Of a stretch of DNA of 64,000 bases, positions 52,296-60,792 are shown piece after piece. Position numbers and translations under genes: made by a program. Numbering within the stretch: position 1 is the stretch's first letter; each line of letters starts with the position of its first letter. A model generated the notes under the pieces. The model was not told the DNA's origin. It was given only the letters and a program-made list of their open reading frames with translations, and searched no databases. This DNA comes from Ornithinibacillus bavariensis (GTDB lineage: Bacteria > Bacillota > Bacilli > Bacillales > Amphibacillaceae). The stretch spans positions 124,001-188,000 of the forward strand of contig NZ_BORP01000004.1 in NCBI RefSeq assembly GCF_018333235.1, in the 5' to 3' direction.

Positions 52296-52520
52296 TCAGT
52301 TAAATAACCAACTGTAAATAACTTGAAAAACAACAATTGTAACTGCTAATCCAGGACCTACAATACATACTCCTATTAACAAAGACCTTATAATTTCCCA
52401 TAAATTAAAGGCTGGTTTACCGCCCTTATCAATAGCATCGATTTTCTCATTCATCGTATGTAATGATTTATTTATATTCTTTAGCTCACTTATTATTTGA
52501 TGCTCTGTATTATATTCCAT
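52296..52520 (-). CDS. Small single-span membrane protein
   Basis: A 74-aa protein. Residues 1-32 look amphipathic and possibly coiled (ISELKNINKSLHTMNEKIDA), followed by one long hydrophobic span (about 44-72). TTGGAG precedes the ATG. No family recognised. First item of the segment between spoIVFA and minD that B. subtilis lacks. Confidence 0.65.
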   Translation of the reverse strand: MEYNTEHQIISELKNINKSLHTMNEKIDAIDKGGKPAFNLWEIIRSLLIGVCIVGPGLAVTIVVFQVIYSWLFN

Positions 52521-52620
52521 AATAGTTACTCCAATCAGAATTTAGATTTAGAATTCATTAAAAAAATATTTTCATTTAACGATTTACTTTTGTTTTTTAA
52601 AAGCTCCACCTTTTCAGAGT

Positions 52621-53046
52621 CTACTCGTTATTCCCCATGACGGTTAATGAGGCATTTCTATGCATGACAACTTGAGAATTGCTAAATTTAAACTGATTTT
52701 TCTCGTAAAACGGGATTAAATCCGCTTCACAAAACAAACTAATTACATCAATATGAGAAAGTTCCTTTAACAATTGCAATATTAACTTCTTACCAATACC
52801 AAGCTTTTGATATTCTGTTTGTATAACAACATCTTCAACATAAGCCCTAAATTTACCGTCCGAAATAGACCTGGCAAAACCCACTAGAACATCATCTTCC
52901 CATGCACCAACAGTTATTTCTCGTTTTAACATTTGTTCAATATCGTGTTCATTTCTATTTTCCCACCAACCAACATCTCGATAAAGTCTCATTAACTCTA
53001 TTGCTTTTATTGGTCTATCTGTAGAAGTCTTAATTTCCACGCTCAA
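52621..53046 (-). CDS. GNAT-family N-acetyltransferase
   Basis: A 141-aa GNAT fold. The acetyl-CoA site is DVVIQTEYQKLGIGKKLIL (Q/RxxGxG/A pattern), with strand beta4 (AYVEDVVI) before it and FCEADLIPFYEKNQF as the C-terminal signature. The acceptor is unknown. The start is TTG (53046), after AAGGGGG at 7 nt. Part of the accessory segment. Confidence 0.85.
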   Translation of the reverse strand: MSVEIKTSTDRPIKAIELMRLYRDVGWWENRNEHDIEQMLKREITVGAWEDDVLVGFARSISDGKFRAYVEDVVIQTEYQKLGIGKKLILQLLKELSHIDVISLFCEADLIPFYEKNQFKFSNSQVVMHRNASLTVMGNNE

Positions 53047-53070
53047 ATGGAATCCCCCTTAATACTTTTC

Positions 53071-53493
53071 TCACTCAGTAATTTCCCAAGCTGGATTCCA
53101 AACTACTTCCCATAAATGTCCGTCAGGGTCTTGGAAATATCCAGAATATCCTCCCCAAAAGGTATCATGTGCTGGAACTGTAATATCTGCACCAGCCTTT
53201 CTAGCCTGTTCCATTACTAGATCAACCTCTTCTTTACTACCCACATTATGACCAATCGTAAATTCAGTTGGACTTTTCAGTGACTGATTTATACTTGTAT
53301 CATGGGCTATGTCCTTACGCTTCCATATAGCTAGTTTTAGCCCTGATTGTAATTCAAAAAAAGCTACTGCACCGTGTTCAAACTCTTGACCTACTATCCC
53401 CTCTGTAGGTAATCCAAGTCCATCCTTGTAGAATTTCAATGACCTTTCTAAATCATCTACACCTAAAGTTAAAACTGAGATTCGCGGTTCCAT
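53071..53493 (-). CDS. VOC-family (glyoxalase/bleomycin-resistance-like) protein
   Basis: A 140-codon vicinal-oxygen-chelate protein with two beta-alpha-beta-beta-beta modules: ISVLTLGVDDLERSLKFYKD at the start and GYFQDPDGHLWEVVWNPAW at the end. Metal-ligand candidates are the terminal His and Glu. The ATG at 53493 follows AGGAGG at 6 nt; the longer frame upstream has no support. Substrate unknown. Confidence 0.85.
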   Translation of the reverse strand: MEPRISVLTLGVDDLERSLKFYKDGLGLPTEGIVGQEFEHGAVAFFELQSGLKLAIWKRKDIAHDTSINQSLKSPTEFTIGHNVGSKEEVDLVMEQARKAGADITVPAHDTFWGGYSGYFQDPDGHLWEVVWNPAWEITE

Positions 53494-53750
53494 TACATAC
53501 CTCCTAATAATAATTTTATGTATCCCAAATAAGAAACCAATCAGAGACAAGCCAAGTAAAGCATTATACTTATGAACTCATTTATATAAATGGTATAAGG
53601 ATTGCTTCATTCATGACTGGTTTTATAAAACTTATAATTAAAGATAAGACTAATAAACAGCAAAACTACTAAAAACAACAGCAATTCTTTTCTGTCTTTA
53701 CTCGTTTATTCACCTTCTTTTGTGGAATAATCATTAGTTCCATTATATTA

Positions 53751-53786
53751 CATAACGCCTAGTTATTTAACAATCTAGGCATTATG
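53751..53786 (+). other. Unassigned hairpin in the 525-nt gap upstream of the toxin-like gene
   Basis: CATAACGCCTAG (53751-53762) pairs with CTAGGCATTATG (53775-53786) with one mismatch, and TTACAATTTTT follows, so it resembles a terminator on the plus strand. A promoter-like TTGTGG/TATATT pair lies just before. Nothing else in 53494-53905 looks like a gene. Confidence 0.4.
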
Positions 53787-53909
53787 TTACAATTTTTGGA
53801 GTAAATGTAAAAAATGGTTCAGAAGTTTACTTTTAGGTGATAGCGATATCGAAGAAGAGCATGTTCGACTTTACAGATAATGATATGTTAAATAATTAAA
53901 TGAAATAAC

Positions 53910-53937
53910 TTGCCATTAAATATCTATAAGATAAAAT
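53910..53937 (+). promoter_or_regulatory. Candidate promoter of the toxin-like gene
   Basis: TTGCCA (53910-53915), a 16-nt spacer, TAAAAT (53932-53937). The predicted start near 53944 gives a leader of about 75 nt. Confidence 0.55.
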
Positions 53938-54018
53938 AAAGACAAGCATGGTAGAGTTGTACGGGTGGGGTATATCGCTTCCCTCTGGAAACCGATTATG
54001 GTGAAAGGAGGGATGCCA

Positions 54019-54135
54019 ATGGAGATAGAATTAGTATTGTTACTATTAACAGTACTTTTCGCAGCTGGAGGATTTTTGTTAAAGCTGTTAGACTTCATTA
54101 GACAATTAGTAAAAGACTTTACTGATAAACGATGA
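54019..54135 (+). CDS. Type I toxin-like / holin-like membrane peptide
   Basis: A 38-aa peptide: short acidic start (MEIE), a hydrophobic stretch (LVLLLLTVLFAAGGFLLKLL), and a charged tail ending FTDKR. This is the size and layout of type I toxins such as TxpA/BsrG and of 'holin-like toxins' in Bacilli. The sequence before the start, AAAGGAGG then GATGCCAATGG, resembles the leader common to those genes. The second ATG (54019) is 7 nt from the ribosome site; the first (54013) overlaps it. It is on the opposite strand to its neighbours. No homology search was possible, so the toxin role is inference. Confidence 0.6.
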   Translation: MEIELVLLLLTVLFAAGGFLLKLLDFIRQLVKDFTDKR

Positions 54136-54182
54136 ACCCCACCCTTTTGACCGCTAAATCAAAATAAGGGTGGGGTTCTTTC
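54134..54182 (+). terminator. Strong stem-loop at the toxin-like gene 3' end
   Basis: GAACCCCACCCTT (54134-54146) pairs with AAGGGTGGGGTTC (54166-54178), extended inward by TTTTGA/TCAAAA. TTTCTG follows. The stem includes part of the stop codon. Confidence 0.8.
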
Positions 54183-54226
54183 TGCTTCGTCCAGAGGGAA
54201 ATCCACCTGAACATCTACTATCATGC

Positions 54227-54262
54227 TAACCGAGAATGTTGCTGCATTCTCGGTTATTTAAT
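54227..54262 (+). terminator. Second stem-loop downstream of the toxin-like gene
   Basis: TAACCGAGAATG (54227-54238) pairs perfectly with CATTCTCGGTTA (54245-54256), and TTTAATT follows. It could be the true end of the plus transcript or the 5' hairpin of an antisense RNA. Confidence 0.6.
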
Positions 54263-54283
54263 TAGTATGGCTTGTCTACTTTT

Positions 54284-54312
54284 ATTATACCTATTCCATA
54301 AAAAAATGTCTA
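54284..54312 (-). promoter_or_regulatory. Antisense promoter facing the toxin-like gene
   Basis: On the minus strand TAGACA (54307-54312), a 17-nt spacer and a perfect TATAAT (54284-54289). A transcript starting near 54277 would run into the toxin 3' end. Confidence 0.6.
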
Positions 54313-54404
54313 TTGACTTTTCCTAGTTTGGTCATTGACCTATTTATATTTTACCCATAAAGTCAGTATAGTTAACCCTAATAATTGTAGTGTTGCAAGT
54401 AGTC

Positions 54405-54540
54405 TTAGAAGCAGCTAAAGCAATGTACATAGACAGCGATAAGGCCAATTCTAAATCCATCTGATTTCTTCATTTTTGCCCCTAGCTTGTTCTCTGCAGT
54501 CTGGACGATAGTGCTGGTGTAAGCACTATCGTATTTTGTA
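54405..54540 (-). other. Hairpin and 22-codon frame between the toxin locus and minD
   Basis: CGATAGTGCT (54506-54515) pairs perfectly with AGCACTATCG (54522-54531). Downstream on the minus strand AGGGG precedes an ATG at 54473 opening a 22-aa frame (MKKSDGFRIG...CFSCF). I cannot tell whether it is expressed. Nothing else between 54313 and 54603 is supported. Confidence 0.3.
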
Positions 54541-54602
54541 AGACTAATACATATCTCGTAATACATATACAAAAAAGCAGAAAACCGAAATATCCTCTTG
54601 TT

Positions 54603-54650
54603 AACAAACAAAAAACAGAGTTCTAAATCAATATCGTTTAGAACTCTGTT
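54603..54650 (-). terminator. Rho-independent terminator of minD
   Basis: AACAGAGTTCTAAA (54614-54627) pairs perfectly with TTTAGAACTCTGTT (54637-54650); TTTTTTGTTTG follows on the minus strand. Confidence 0.9.
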
Positions 54651-54713
54651 CATATAGTAATTTCTAATTATATCCAATAAAACGAAACTGTTAAGAAATA
54701 CGCTATAATCCAA

Positions 54714-55511
54714 CTAACTCCTAATCCCAAAAAATCTCTTAACCTTTTGGAACATACCAGTTTCGTCATCTAGAGACTGTAATGGCACGGATTCACCGAG
54801 GATTCTTCTAGCGATATTTCGGTAAGCAATGGATGCTTTCGTATTTGGTTGAAAGGCAACAGGCTCACCATGATTAGATGCTTTAATAACTTCATCATCG
54901 TCTAATACAATACCAATTAGGTCAATCGAAAGGATTTGAACGATTTCATCAATCTCTAACATATCCCCATTTTTCATCATATGCTTACGAATTCGGTTAA
55001 TTATTAAAGTAGGTGCATCCATATCTTCCTTTTCTAATAAACCGATAATTCGATCGGCATCACGAACACTAGATTTCTCTGGGGTGGTAACTACGATTGC
55101 TTTATCTGCCCCTGCGACTGCATTTTGAAATCCCTGTTCAATACCAGCAGGACAATCGATAATAATATAATCATACTCTGTTTTCAACTCTTTTATGATT
55201 TCGCGCATTCCTTCTGGTGTAACAGCTGATTTATCACTTGTTTGCGCAGCAGGAAGCAGGGATAAATATTCAAAGCGCTTGTCCTTAATTAAGGCTTGCT
55301 TTAATTTGCAACGACCTTGTACTACGTCGACAATGTCGTATACAATACGGTTTTCTAGACCCATTACAACATCAAGATTTCGAAGACCGATATCTGTATC
55401 AATCAAACAAACCTTTTTATCCATTAAAGCTAATGAAGTTCCAATATTAGCAGTGGTAGTTGTTTTACCAACCCCGCCTTTACCTGATGTTATAACAATT
55501 GCCTCACCCAT
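54714..55511 (-). CDS. minD: Septum site-determining ATPase MinD
   Basis: Deviant Walker A ATPase (265 aa) that positions MinC at the membrane. GKGGVGKTTTTANIG near residue 10, switch region YDYIIIDCPAGIEQGF, and a C-terminal amphipathic membrane-targeting helix (FQKVKRFFGIRS). Start overlaps minC by 8 nt. In B. subtilis spoIVFA follows directly; here 2.5 kb intervenes. Confidence 0.98.
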   Translation of the reverse strand: MGEAIVITSGKGGVGKTTTTANIGTSLALMDKKVCLIDTDIGLRNLDVVMGLENRIVYDIVDVVQGRCKLKQALIKDKRFEYLSLLPAAQTSDKSAVTPEGMREIIKELKTEYDYIIIDCPAGIEQGFQNAVAGADKAIVVTTPEKSSVRDADRIIGLLEKEDMDAPTLIINRIRKHMMKNGDMLEIDEIVQILSIDLIGIVLDDDEVIKASNHGEPVAFQPNTKASIAYRNIARRILGESVPLQSLDDETGMFQKVKRFFGIRS

Positions 55512-56196
55512 TGATTAGTCTCCTTTCAAACCGATTTAAGCTCTTACGCTTATGTGCCAAAACTTGTATTCTATCAATCACTATTTTATCTTTTTCATCA
55601 TCAATGAGACCGCATTCCATATATACTCCATCAGACTCATAATCTGGTGCACGACTAATATGATCTGCAATTCGAAGCTGACTAGGATTCATATAGGAAG
55701 CAGCTATAATCGCGTTTCGGTCACCATTTACACCGGCATGAGCAACGCCATGTAAACTCCCCATAATATAAATGTTTCCTGTAGAAACTACGTTTCCACC
55801 AGGATTCACATCACCTATTAATAGCAAATCTCCCTTGATTTCTAATACTTGGCCAGAGCGAACTATACGGGTTATTACTTTAACTTCTGTGTCATCTAAA
55901 AAGGCTAGTGCCTCGTCACGTAATATAACATTTGAATCTAATGATTGGACGGTAAAATGATTATCTTTGGTGATAATTTCCTCTAATTGTTTCTTTTGAT
56001 CTTCATATATAAAGCGATTACCAAGCTTCACGGTAACTGGCACAACGGGCTCGTCCTTTTGTACAATATTGACGGAAAGTTTATCAACTAATTCCCTACA
56101 CGCATCTGTAAATGAACAGCGATCATCGATAAAAAGTGTAAGTCCATCTCTAGTTCCTTTAATCGTCACATAGTTTTTTTGTTTTGTTTCTTGCAA
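55504..56196 (-). CDS. minC: Septum site-determining protein MinC
   Basis: FtsZ assembly inhibitor, 230 aa. N-terminal domain (NYVTIKGTRDGLTLFIDD) and C-terminal beta-helix that binds MinD (RSGQVLEIKGDLLLIGDVNP, GSLHGVAHAGVNGD). I chose TTG 56196, 6 nt after GAGGTG, because the resulting N-terminus fits known MinC; the open frame extends 25 codons upstream into mreD's end without a ribosome site. Confidence 0.95.
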   Translation of the reverse strand: MQETKQKNYVTIKGTRDGLTLFIDDRCSFTDACRELVDKLSVNIVQKDEPVVPVTVKLGNRFIYEDQKKQLEEIITKDNHFTVQSLDSNVILRDEALAFLDDTEVKVITRIVRSGQVLEIKGDLLLIGDVNPGGNVVSTGNIYIMGSLHGVAHAGVNGDRNAIIAASYMNPSQLRIADHISRAPDYESDGVYMECGLIDDEKDKIVIDRIQVLAHKRKSLNRFERRLING

Positions 56197-56246
56197 TATG
56201 TTCACCTCATTAGTGCTAATTTCAGCGTGCAGGGTTGCTATTACTT

Positions 56247-56771
56247 TTACTTTATCTGCGTATTTTTCCACTTTTCTAATCGTTTTGCAAATATTGGATA
56301 TAAAATAAGTATGAATATCGCATTAGCTAGAACCGACGGGATTAAACGATATATAAAATAATCTGTCCAGGTAGTATTCATAATTCCTACCACATAGTAA
56401 ATAACATTTATGATTAACTCAGCAATCGTTATACTTATTATACCAAACAATAACGCGGAATAAATATTACTATGTAACATCTTCCTCAATTCAAGAATCA
56501 CGTAAATAACTACAGCGTATGTAAACATATATACACCTAGAATCCCCGTGTAGGCGATATCAATCAATAATCCAAAAATAAAGGCATACATGATGGCATA
56601 GTAGGAATTTTGTCGATCATAGAAAATCGCAATTAATACCAGAAACATAAGGACCCAATGTGGAGTTATCATTAGATTACTGTCCAGCAGACTGCTCGGA
56701 AGAATATCTAAAGCTACCCCTTCTAGAGCAACAAGAATTAGCAGAATAAGGGGGAGGAATACATGCCTCAT
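56247..56771 (-). CDS. mreD: Rod-shape determining protein MreD
   Basis: 174-aa membrane protein of the elongasome with about five helices. HWVLMFLVLIAIFYDRQNSY and FGLLIDIAYTGILGVYMFTY match the family. ATG overlaps the mreC stop by 4 nt. Confidence 0.95.
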   Translation of the reverse strand: MRHVFLPLILLILVALEGVALDILPSSLLDSNLMITPHWVLMFLVLIAIFYDRQNSYYAIMYAFIFGLLIDIAYTGILGVYMFTYAVVIYVILELRKMLHSNIYSALLFGIISITIAELIINVIYYVVGIMNTTWTDYFIYRLIPSVLANAIFILILYPIFAKRLEKWKNTQIK

Positions 56772-57631
56772 TCCTCATCCCCCTCTTCACCGCTTAAAAC
56801 TCTATCAACTACAACAACGTTATTTATATCATACAGATTAGCTGCTGGCTCGACCAGTGCAGTTCTTGTTAGTCCGTATTGGTCTGGAATAACCTCTTTC
56901 ACCTTTCCAATTGGTAATCCTGCTGGGAATACCCCACCCATTCCAGAGGAGACAACTAGCTCACCTTTCTTCAGATCTTGATCAGAGTCTTCTATTATTC
57001 GAAGAATAAGAGAATTAGATTCCCTGTCATATGCCTCGATCAAACCAAAAATATCATTTCCTTTTTCTCGAGAAATTGTTGCTGATATTCGGTTAAATTC
57101 ATCAAAACCTGTTAATAGTTGAACAGTTGAGGTTTGTTGTGAAGCACGTTGGATTTTTCCAATCATTCCATCTGCGGTGATAACTGCCATATTCTCTTTT
57201 ACCCCATCAAGCTTACCCTTATTAATGGTTACCTGTTCAATCCAACGCTCTGGTGACCTTGCTGTAACAGTCGCATGAATTGGATTATAGGAGCGTATAG
57301 AATCTGCTTTATCTAAAAGCTTTCTTAACTCTTCATTTTCTTCTTTAATTTCCTGTACTTCATAGATTAAACCTTTGTATTGTGCAAGCTTTTCTCGTAA
57401 TACTTCATTTTCTTCGTATGTATCACGAACATCGCCTATATTCCCCACGATATTGGTAACAAATTTAACAGGAGCTGAAATGACATTTTGAACAGTTCCA
57501 ATAACGTCGCTGACAAATTGTTCACCTATCGACAATTTAGAACGATTTCCTAGGGAATATCCTATCAGAACAACAAGTACAATAATCCCAATTAATATAA
57601 TAAATAACCTCTTTTTACGAAATAAAGACAT
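56768..57631 (-). CDS. mreC: Rod-shape determining protein MreC
   Basis: Bitopic elongasome scaffold, 287 aa. Transmembrane helix about 8-26, coiled coil about 65-105 (YEENEVLREKLAQYKGL), then the two beta-barrel domains (DGMIGKIQRASQQTSTVQLL; GGVFPAGLPIGKVKEV). The ATG at 57631 is preferred; the in-frame GTG four codons upstream has no ribosome site. Confidence 0.95.
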   Translation of the reverse strand: MSLFRKKRLFIILIGIIVLVVLIGYSLGNRSKLSIGEQFVSDVIGTVQNVISAPVKFVTNIVGNIGDVRDTYEENEVLREKLAQYKGLIYEVQEIKEENEELRKLLDKADSIRSYNPIHATVTARSPERWIEQVTINKGKLDGVKENMAVITADGMIGKIQRASQQTSTVQLLTGFDEFNRISATISREKGNDIFGLIEAYDRESNSLILRIIEDSDQDLKKGELVVSSGMGGVFPAGLPIGKVKEVIPDQYGLTRTALVEPAANLYDINNVVVVDRVLSGEEGDEE

Positions 57632-57643
57632 CAAAACACCCAC

Positions 57644-58687
57644 TTATTCTACGGTTGGACGAGTAGATACATTCGGCTGCGCTTTGAAATGCTGAATATA
57701 TTCCAAAGACTTGCCTGTTCCAATAACAACACTGTCCAGCGGACTTTCAGTTATAAAAACTGGCATTTTCGTCTCATCACTTAATACTCGATCAAGATTA
57801 CGTAATAATGAACCACCACCAGATAAGACGATTCCACGATCCATTATATCAGCAGCTAACTCTGGTGGTGTTTTTTCTAAAGTTATCTTAACCGCATACA
57901 CAATTGCATCTACTGTATCCTTTAGTGCCGTAGCTATTTCATTTTCATCTATTGCTATTGTTTTTGGTAGTCCAGTTAGTAAGTCCCGCCCACGAATCTC
58001 CATTGATAAATTTTCAATATTGGTATCACTGGCTGTTCCTATTTCCATTTTAATCTGTTCTGCAGTTCTTTCGCCAATTAATAAGTTATAGTTTTTGCGA
58101 ATATGTTGAATAATGGCCTCGTCCATATCATCACCAGCAACACGAATTGACTCACTCGTTACAATACCACCTAGTGAAATGACTGCGACCTCTGTAGTGC
58201 CACCGCCAATATCAACAATCATGCTTCCAGTTGGCTCCCAAACCGGTAGACCAGCACCAATTGCTGCAGCAAAAGGCTCTGCTATAGGAAATGCATCCTT
58301 TGCTCCCGCTTGTTTCGTGGCGTCAATAACTGCTCGTTCTTCAACCATTGTAATTCCAGATGGTACACAGATCATAACATTTGGTTTTTTTGCAAAATAA
58401 GACCGATTACGCATCGCCCGTTTAATATAATATTGCATCATTGATGCTGTTGTATCATAATCTGCAATTACCCCATCTCTCATTGGGCGAATAACAGAAA
58501 TATTCCCAGGGCTTCTGCCAATCATATTCTTAGCTGCGCTTCCGACCGCTTCAATTTCTCCAGTCTCCATATTCTTTGCAACAACAGAGGGTTCTCTTAA
58601 TACCACACCCTTGCCTTTAATAAAAACCAATGTATTTGCAGTTCCTAAATCAATTCCCAAATCCTGAGATAGTCCAATAATCCCCAA
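57644..58687 (-). CDS. mreB: Rod-shape determining protein MreB (bacterial actin)
   Basis: Actin-like filament protein guiding lateral wall synthesis; 347 aa. Phosphate 1 [14 protein letters not shown], phosphate 2 [20 protein letters not shown], adenosine motif [18 protein letters not shown] chose TTG 58687, 6 nt after AGGGAG; it gives the expected short N-terminus ([14 protein letters not shown]). The leader holds a TATAAT (58890-58895, minus) and an AGCGCCA/TGGCGCT hairpin (58837-58870). Confidence 0.96.
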   Translation of the reverse strand: MGIIGLSQDLGIDLGTANTLVFIKGKGVVLREPSVVAKNMETGEIEAVGSAAKNMIGRSPGNISVIRPMRDGVIADYDTTASMMQYYIKRAMRNRSYFAKKPNVMICVPSGITMVEERAVIDATKQAGAKDAFPIAEPFAAAIGAGLPVWEPTGSMIVDIGGGTTEVAVISLGGIVTSESIRVAGDDMDEAIIQHIRKNYNLLIGERTAEQIKMEIGTASDTNIENLSMEIRGRDLLTGLPKTIAIDENEIATALKDTVDAIVYAVKITLEKTPPELAADIMDRGIVLSGGGSLLRNLDRVLSDETKMPVFITESPLDSVVIGTGKSLEYIQHFKAQPNVSTRPTVE

Positions 58688-58921
58688 TAAAATCTCCCTC
58701 TCCAACACCAATTCGGTATTCATTAACAGTAGCATAACTAACTTCTATATATTTTATGTGAAGCCCTTCATAATATAATTCGAATAGTAATTGATTAAAA
58801 AACGATATGTATGGAAAGAACCTTTCCAATTCTAAGAGCGCCACCTTCAAGATGATATGAAAATGGCGCTAGCTTTTCATCTATACATAATTATACGAGA
58901 AAACCAAAAAAATTGATAGTA

Positions 58922-59611
58922 CTATAGGTATCCTTTTTCCTTTAATGATACAAATTTACGATCACCAATAACTAAATGATCTAATAATTCTATTCCAATC
59001 ATTTTACCTGATTCCGCTAAGCGCCTTGTAACGTGGATATCTTCTTGTGATGGTGTGGGGTCTCCTGAGGGGTGATTATGTGCAACAATGATTGATGCCG
59101 CGGAGCGCTTGACCGCTTCACGGAACACTTCTCTTGGATGAACAATCGAAGCATTTAGGCTACCAATGAAAATAGTTTGCCTGTGGATAATTTGATTTTT
59201 TGTATTTAAAAAAAGAACGACAAAATGCTCCTGATTCAAATTACGAAGTTCTTCCATAATATAATCAGCACCATCCTCTGGTGAACGTATGACGTATTTT
59301 TCACTTGCCTTGTATTGACTTAATCGTTTACCCAGTTCTAAGGCGGATAAAATTAATACTCCCTTCGCACTTCCTATTCCTTTAATTGCTGTAAGCTCCT
59401 CAATGGTAGCATCCTTCAATAGCTTGAGACCTTCAAAATGCATTAATAAGCGATTAGCAAGTGCCATAACGGATTCATCTTTTGTTCCACTGCCTAACAA
59501 AATGGCTAATAATTCTTGATTTGATAAATGACTTGCTCCTAAGCTTAACAGTCTTTCTCTCGGACGATCTTCCTTTGGAACATCCTTTATCATGATTGTT
59601 GAAGATTTCAA
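58922..59611 (-). CDS. radC: RadC-family JAB-domain protein
   Basis: 229 aa. N-terminal helix-hairpin-helix (ELTAIKGIGSAKGVLILSA) and a JAMM/JAB domain with the metal motif IVAHNHPSGDPTPSQED. Named RadC, though a repair role is doubtful in the family. The start is TTG, 8 nt after GGGAGG. The adjacent maf gene of B. subtilis is missing here. Confidence 0.95.
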   Translation of the reverse strand: MKSSTIMIKDVPKEDRPRERLLSLGASHLSNQELLAILLGSGTKDESVMALANRLLMHFEGLKLLKDATIEELTAIKGIGSAKGVLILSALELGKRLSQYKASEKYVIRSPEDGADYIMEELRNLNQEHFVVLFLNTKNQIIHRQTIFIGSLNASIVHPREVFREAVKRSAASIIVAHNHPSGDPTPSQEDIHVTRRLAESGKMIGIELLDHLVIGDRKFVSLKEKGYL

Positions 59612-59714
59612 TTGGTTTTCCTCCCTTCATTTTCTAAATAGAATAGCTTAGACTCAAGGGCGTGACAAATTGAAATAAAATTATTTTCTTTTCTTAAACG
59701 AACCATAAAATTCA

Positions 59715-59753
59715 AGAGACAGTATGAAAAATAATATTTTTCATACTGTCTCT
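59715..59753 (-). terminator. Terminator of spoIIB
   Basis: AGAGACAGTATGAAAAAT and its complement form an 18-bp perfect stem with a minimal loop. A moderately T-rich tail follows on the minus strand. Confidence 0.75.
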
Positions 59754-59774
59754 ACAATAAAAATAAAAAAATTA

Positions 59775-60695
59775 CTACTCTTCTAATTTTATTTTTCCAG
59801 ATTGTAACCAATCCTCATATGCACTCGCCATTTCCATTAATAATGTACCTGTTCCTTTCCCCTCTTGCTTTAATACCTCACGTAAACTTGCTGTAAAACT
59901 AGTTAAATGCTCTGTTTTGTTTGGTGCATCATCAATAAGTTTTTTCCAGGTTTCCTTATTGATACCGCCGTGTTTCAATGCATTATTCCAATCCTTTTGG
60001 AAAATAGTAATCCAGTTATACTCCTCTTCCGTAAGCTCAAGCTTTGACTCACTAATTTGCCATTCTTTCACATATACTTCAATATTGTTGTTTGCTAGTG
60101 ATAATGCATCCTCTTGTAGGGAAACTTTGGAATCCGCGATATTAACTAGTAAATAAAATTGATTATCACGTTGCCATATAATTGGCGCATATCCTAAATC
60201 TGTATATTTACCTAATTCTGTTTCAGCATTTGCAGATTCAGAATATACCCCGCCCTGCAAGACATATGCAGATAATGCATCAAGTGTAAAAGAGGATAAT
60301 TCAACAGAATCAGCCTTCTTATTTTCTTTACTGTCATCATCCTCTGCTGGTAAAACGTTTCCTGGTGTTGGGTTCAGCTCATTATCAAAGTTTACAATTA
60401 TTTTGAGCATGACAAAACCCATGATAGAGCCTATTGCCAAAGCAGAAATGATTGCAATAAGTATTGGCTTAAACATGGAAAAGGTACTTTGTTTTTTCGT
60501 CTTAGATTTAGATATCATCAGTGACTTGTCATACTCTCTAGCAAAAGTATGAATGCGATCACTTGATTCTTCAGCAGCTGCTGCTTCTGTGTGAGCCAAT
60601 GTTTCCATTTTTTTACGACCGTCATCACCCTTAGCAGAATTTATTTTCTTTTTGTGTCCATCAATCCTTACAACTATTGGTCCTTTAGCAGACAT
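59775..60695 (-). CDS. spoIIB: Stage II sporulation protein B (SPOR-domain)
   Basis: 306 aa: cytoplasmic N-terminus (about 1-75), transmembrane helix about 76-98, acidic linker, then a SPOR-like domain (about 130-200; FTLDALSAYVLQGGVYSESA, YAPIIWQRDNQFYLLVNI) that binds denuded septal peptidoglycan. SpoIIB helps septal thinning and engulfment. Position between folC and radC agrees with B. subtilis. ATG after GAGGGG. Confidence 0.88.
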   Translation of the reverse strand: MSAKGPIVVRIDGHKKKINSAKGDDGRKKMETLAHTEAAAAEESSDRIHTFAREYDKSLMISKSKTKKQSTFSMFKPILIAIISALAIGSIMGFVMLKIIVNFDNELNPTPGNVLPAEDDDSKENKKADSVELSSFTLDALSAYVLQGGVYSESANAETELGKYTDLGYAPIIWQRDNQFYLLVNIADSKVSLQEDALSLANNNIEVYVKEWQISESKLELTEEEYNWITIFQKDWNNALKHGGINKETWKKLIDDAPNKTEHLTSFTASLREVLKQEGKGTGTLLMEMASAYEDWLQSGKIKLEE

Positions 60696-60792
60696 TTGCT
60701 GTTCCCCTCACTTTGCTAGATTAGTTTGTTTTACTCTAGCATAATTCTATTAAAAAGTAAGAGGAATATTGTCAGTCCTAAAATGTTTTTTT

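Noticed and set aside
54405-54713. 102-codon frame downstream of minD on the minus strand
   Set aside because: It reads through the minD terminator stem and has no family resemblance; only its last 22 codons have a possible ribosome site.
56197-56271. Longer minC start
   Set aside because: The extra 25 codons overlap the mreD end and have no ribosome site; TTG 56196 has GAGGTG at the right distance.
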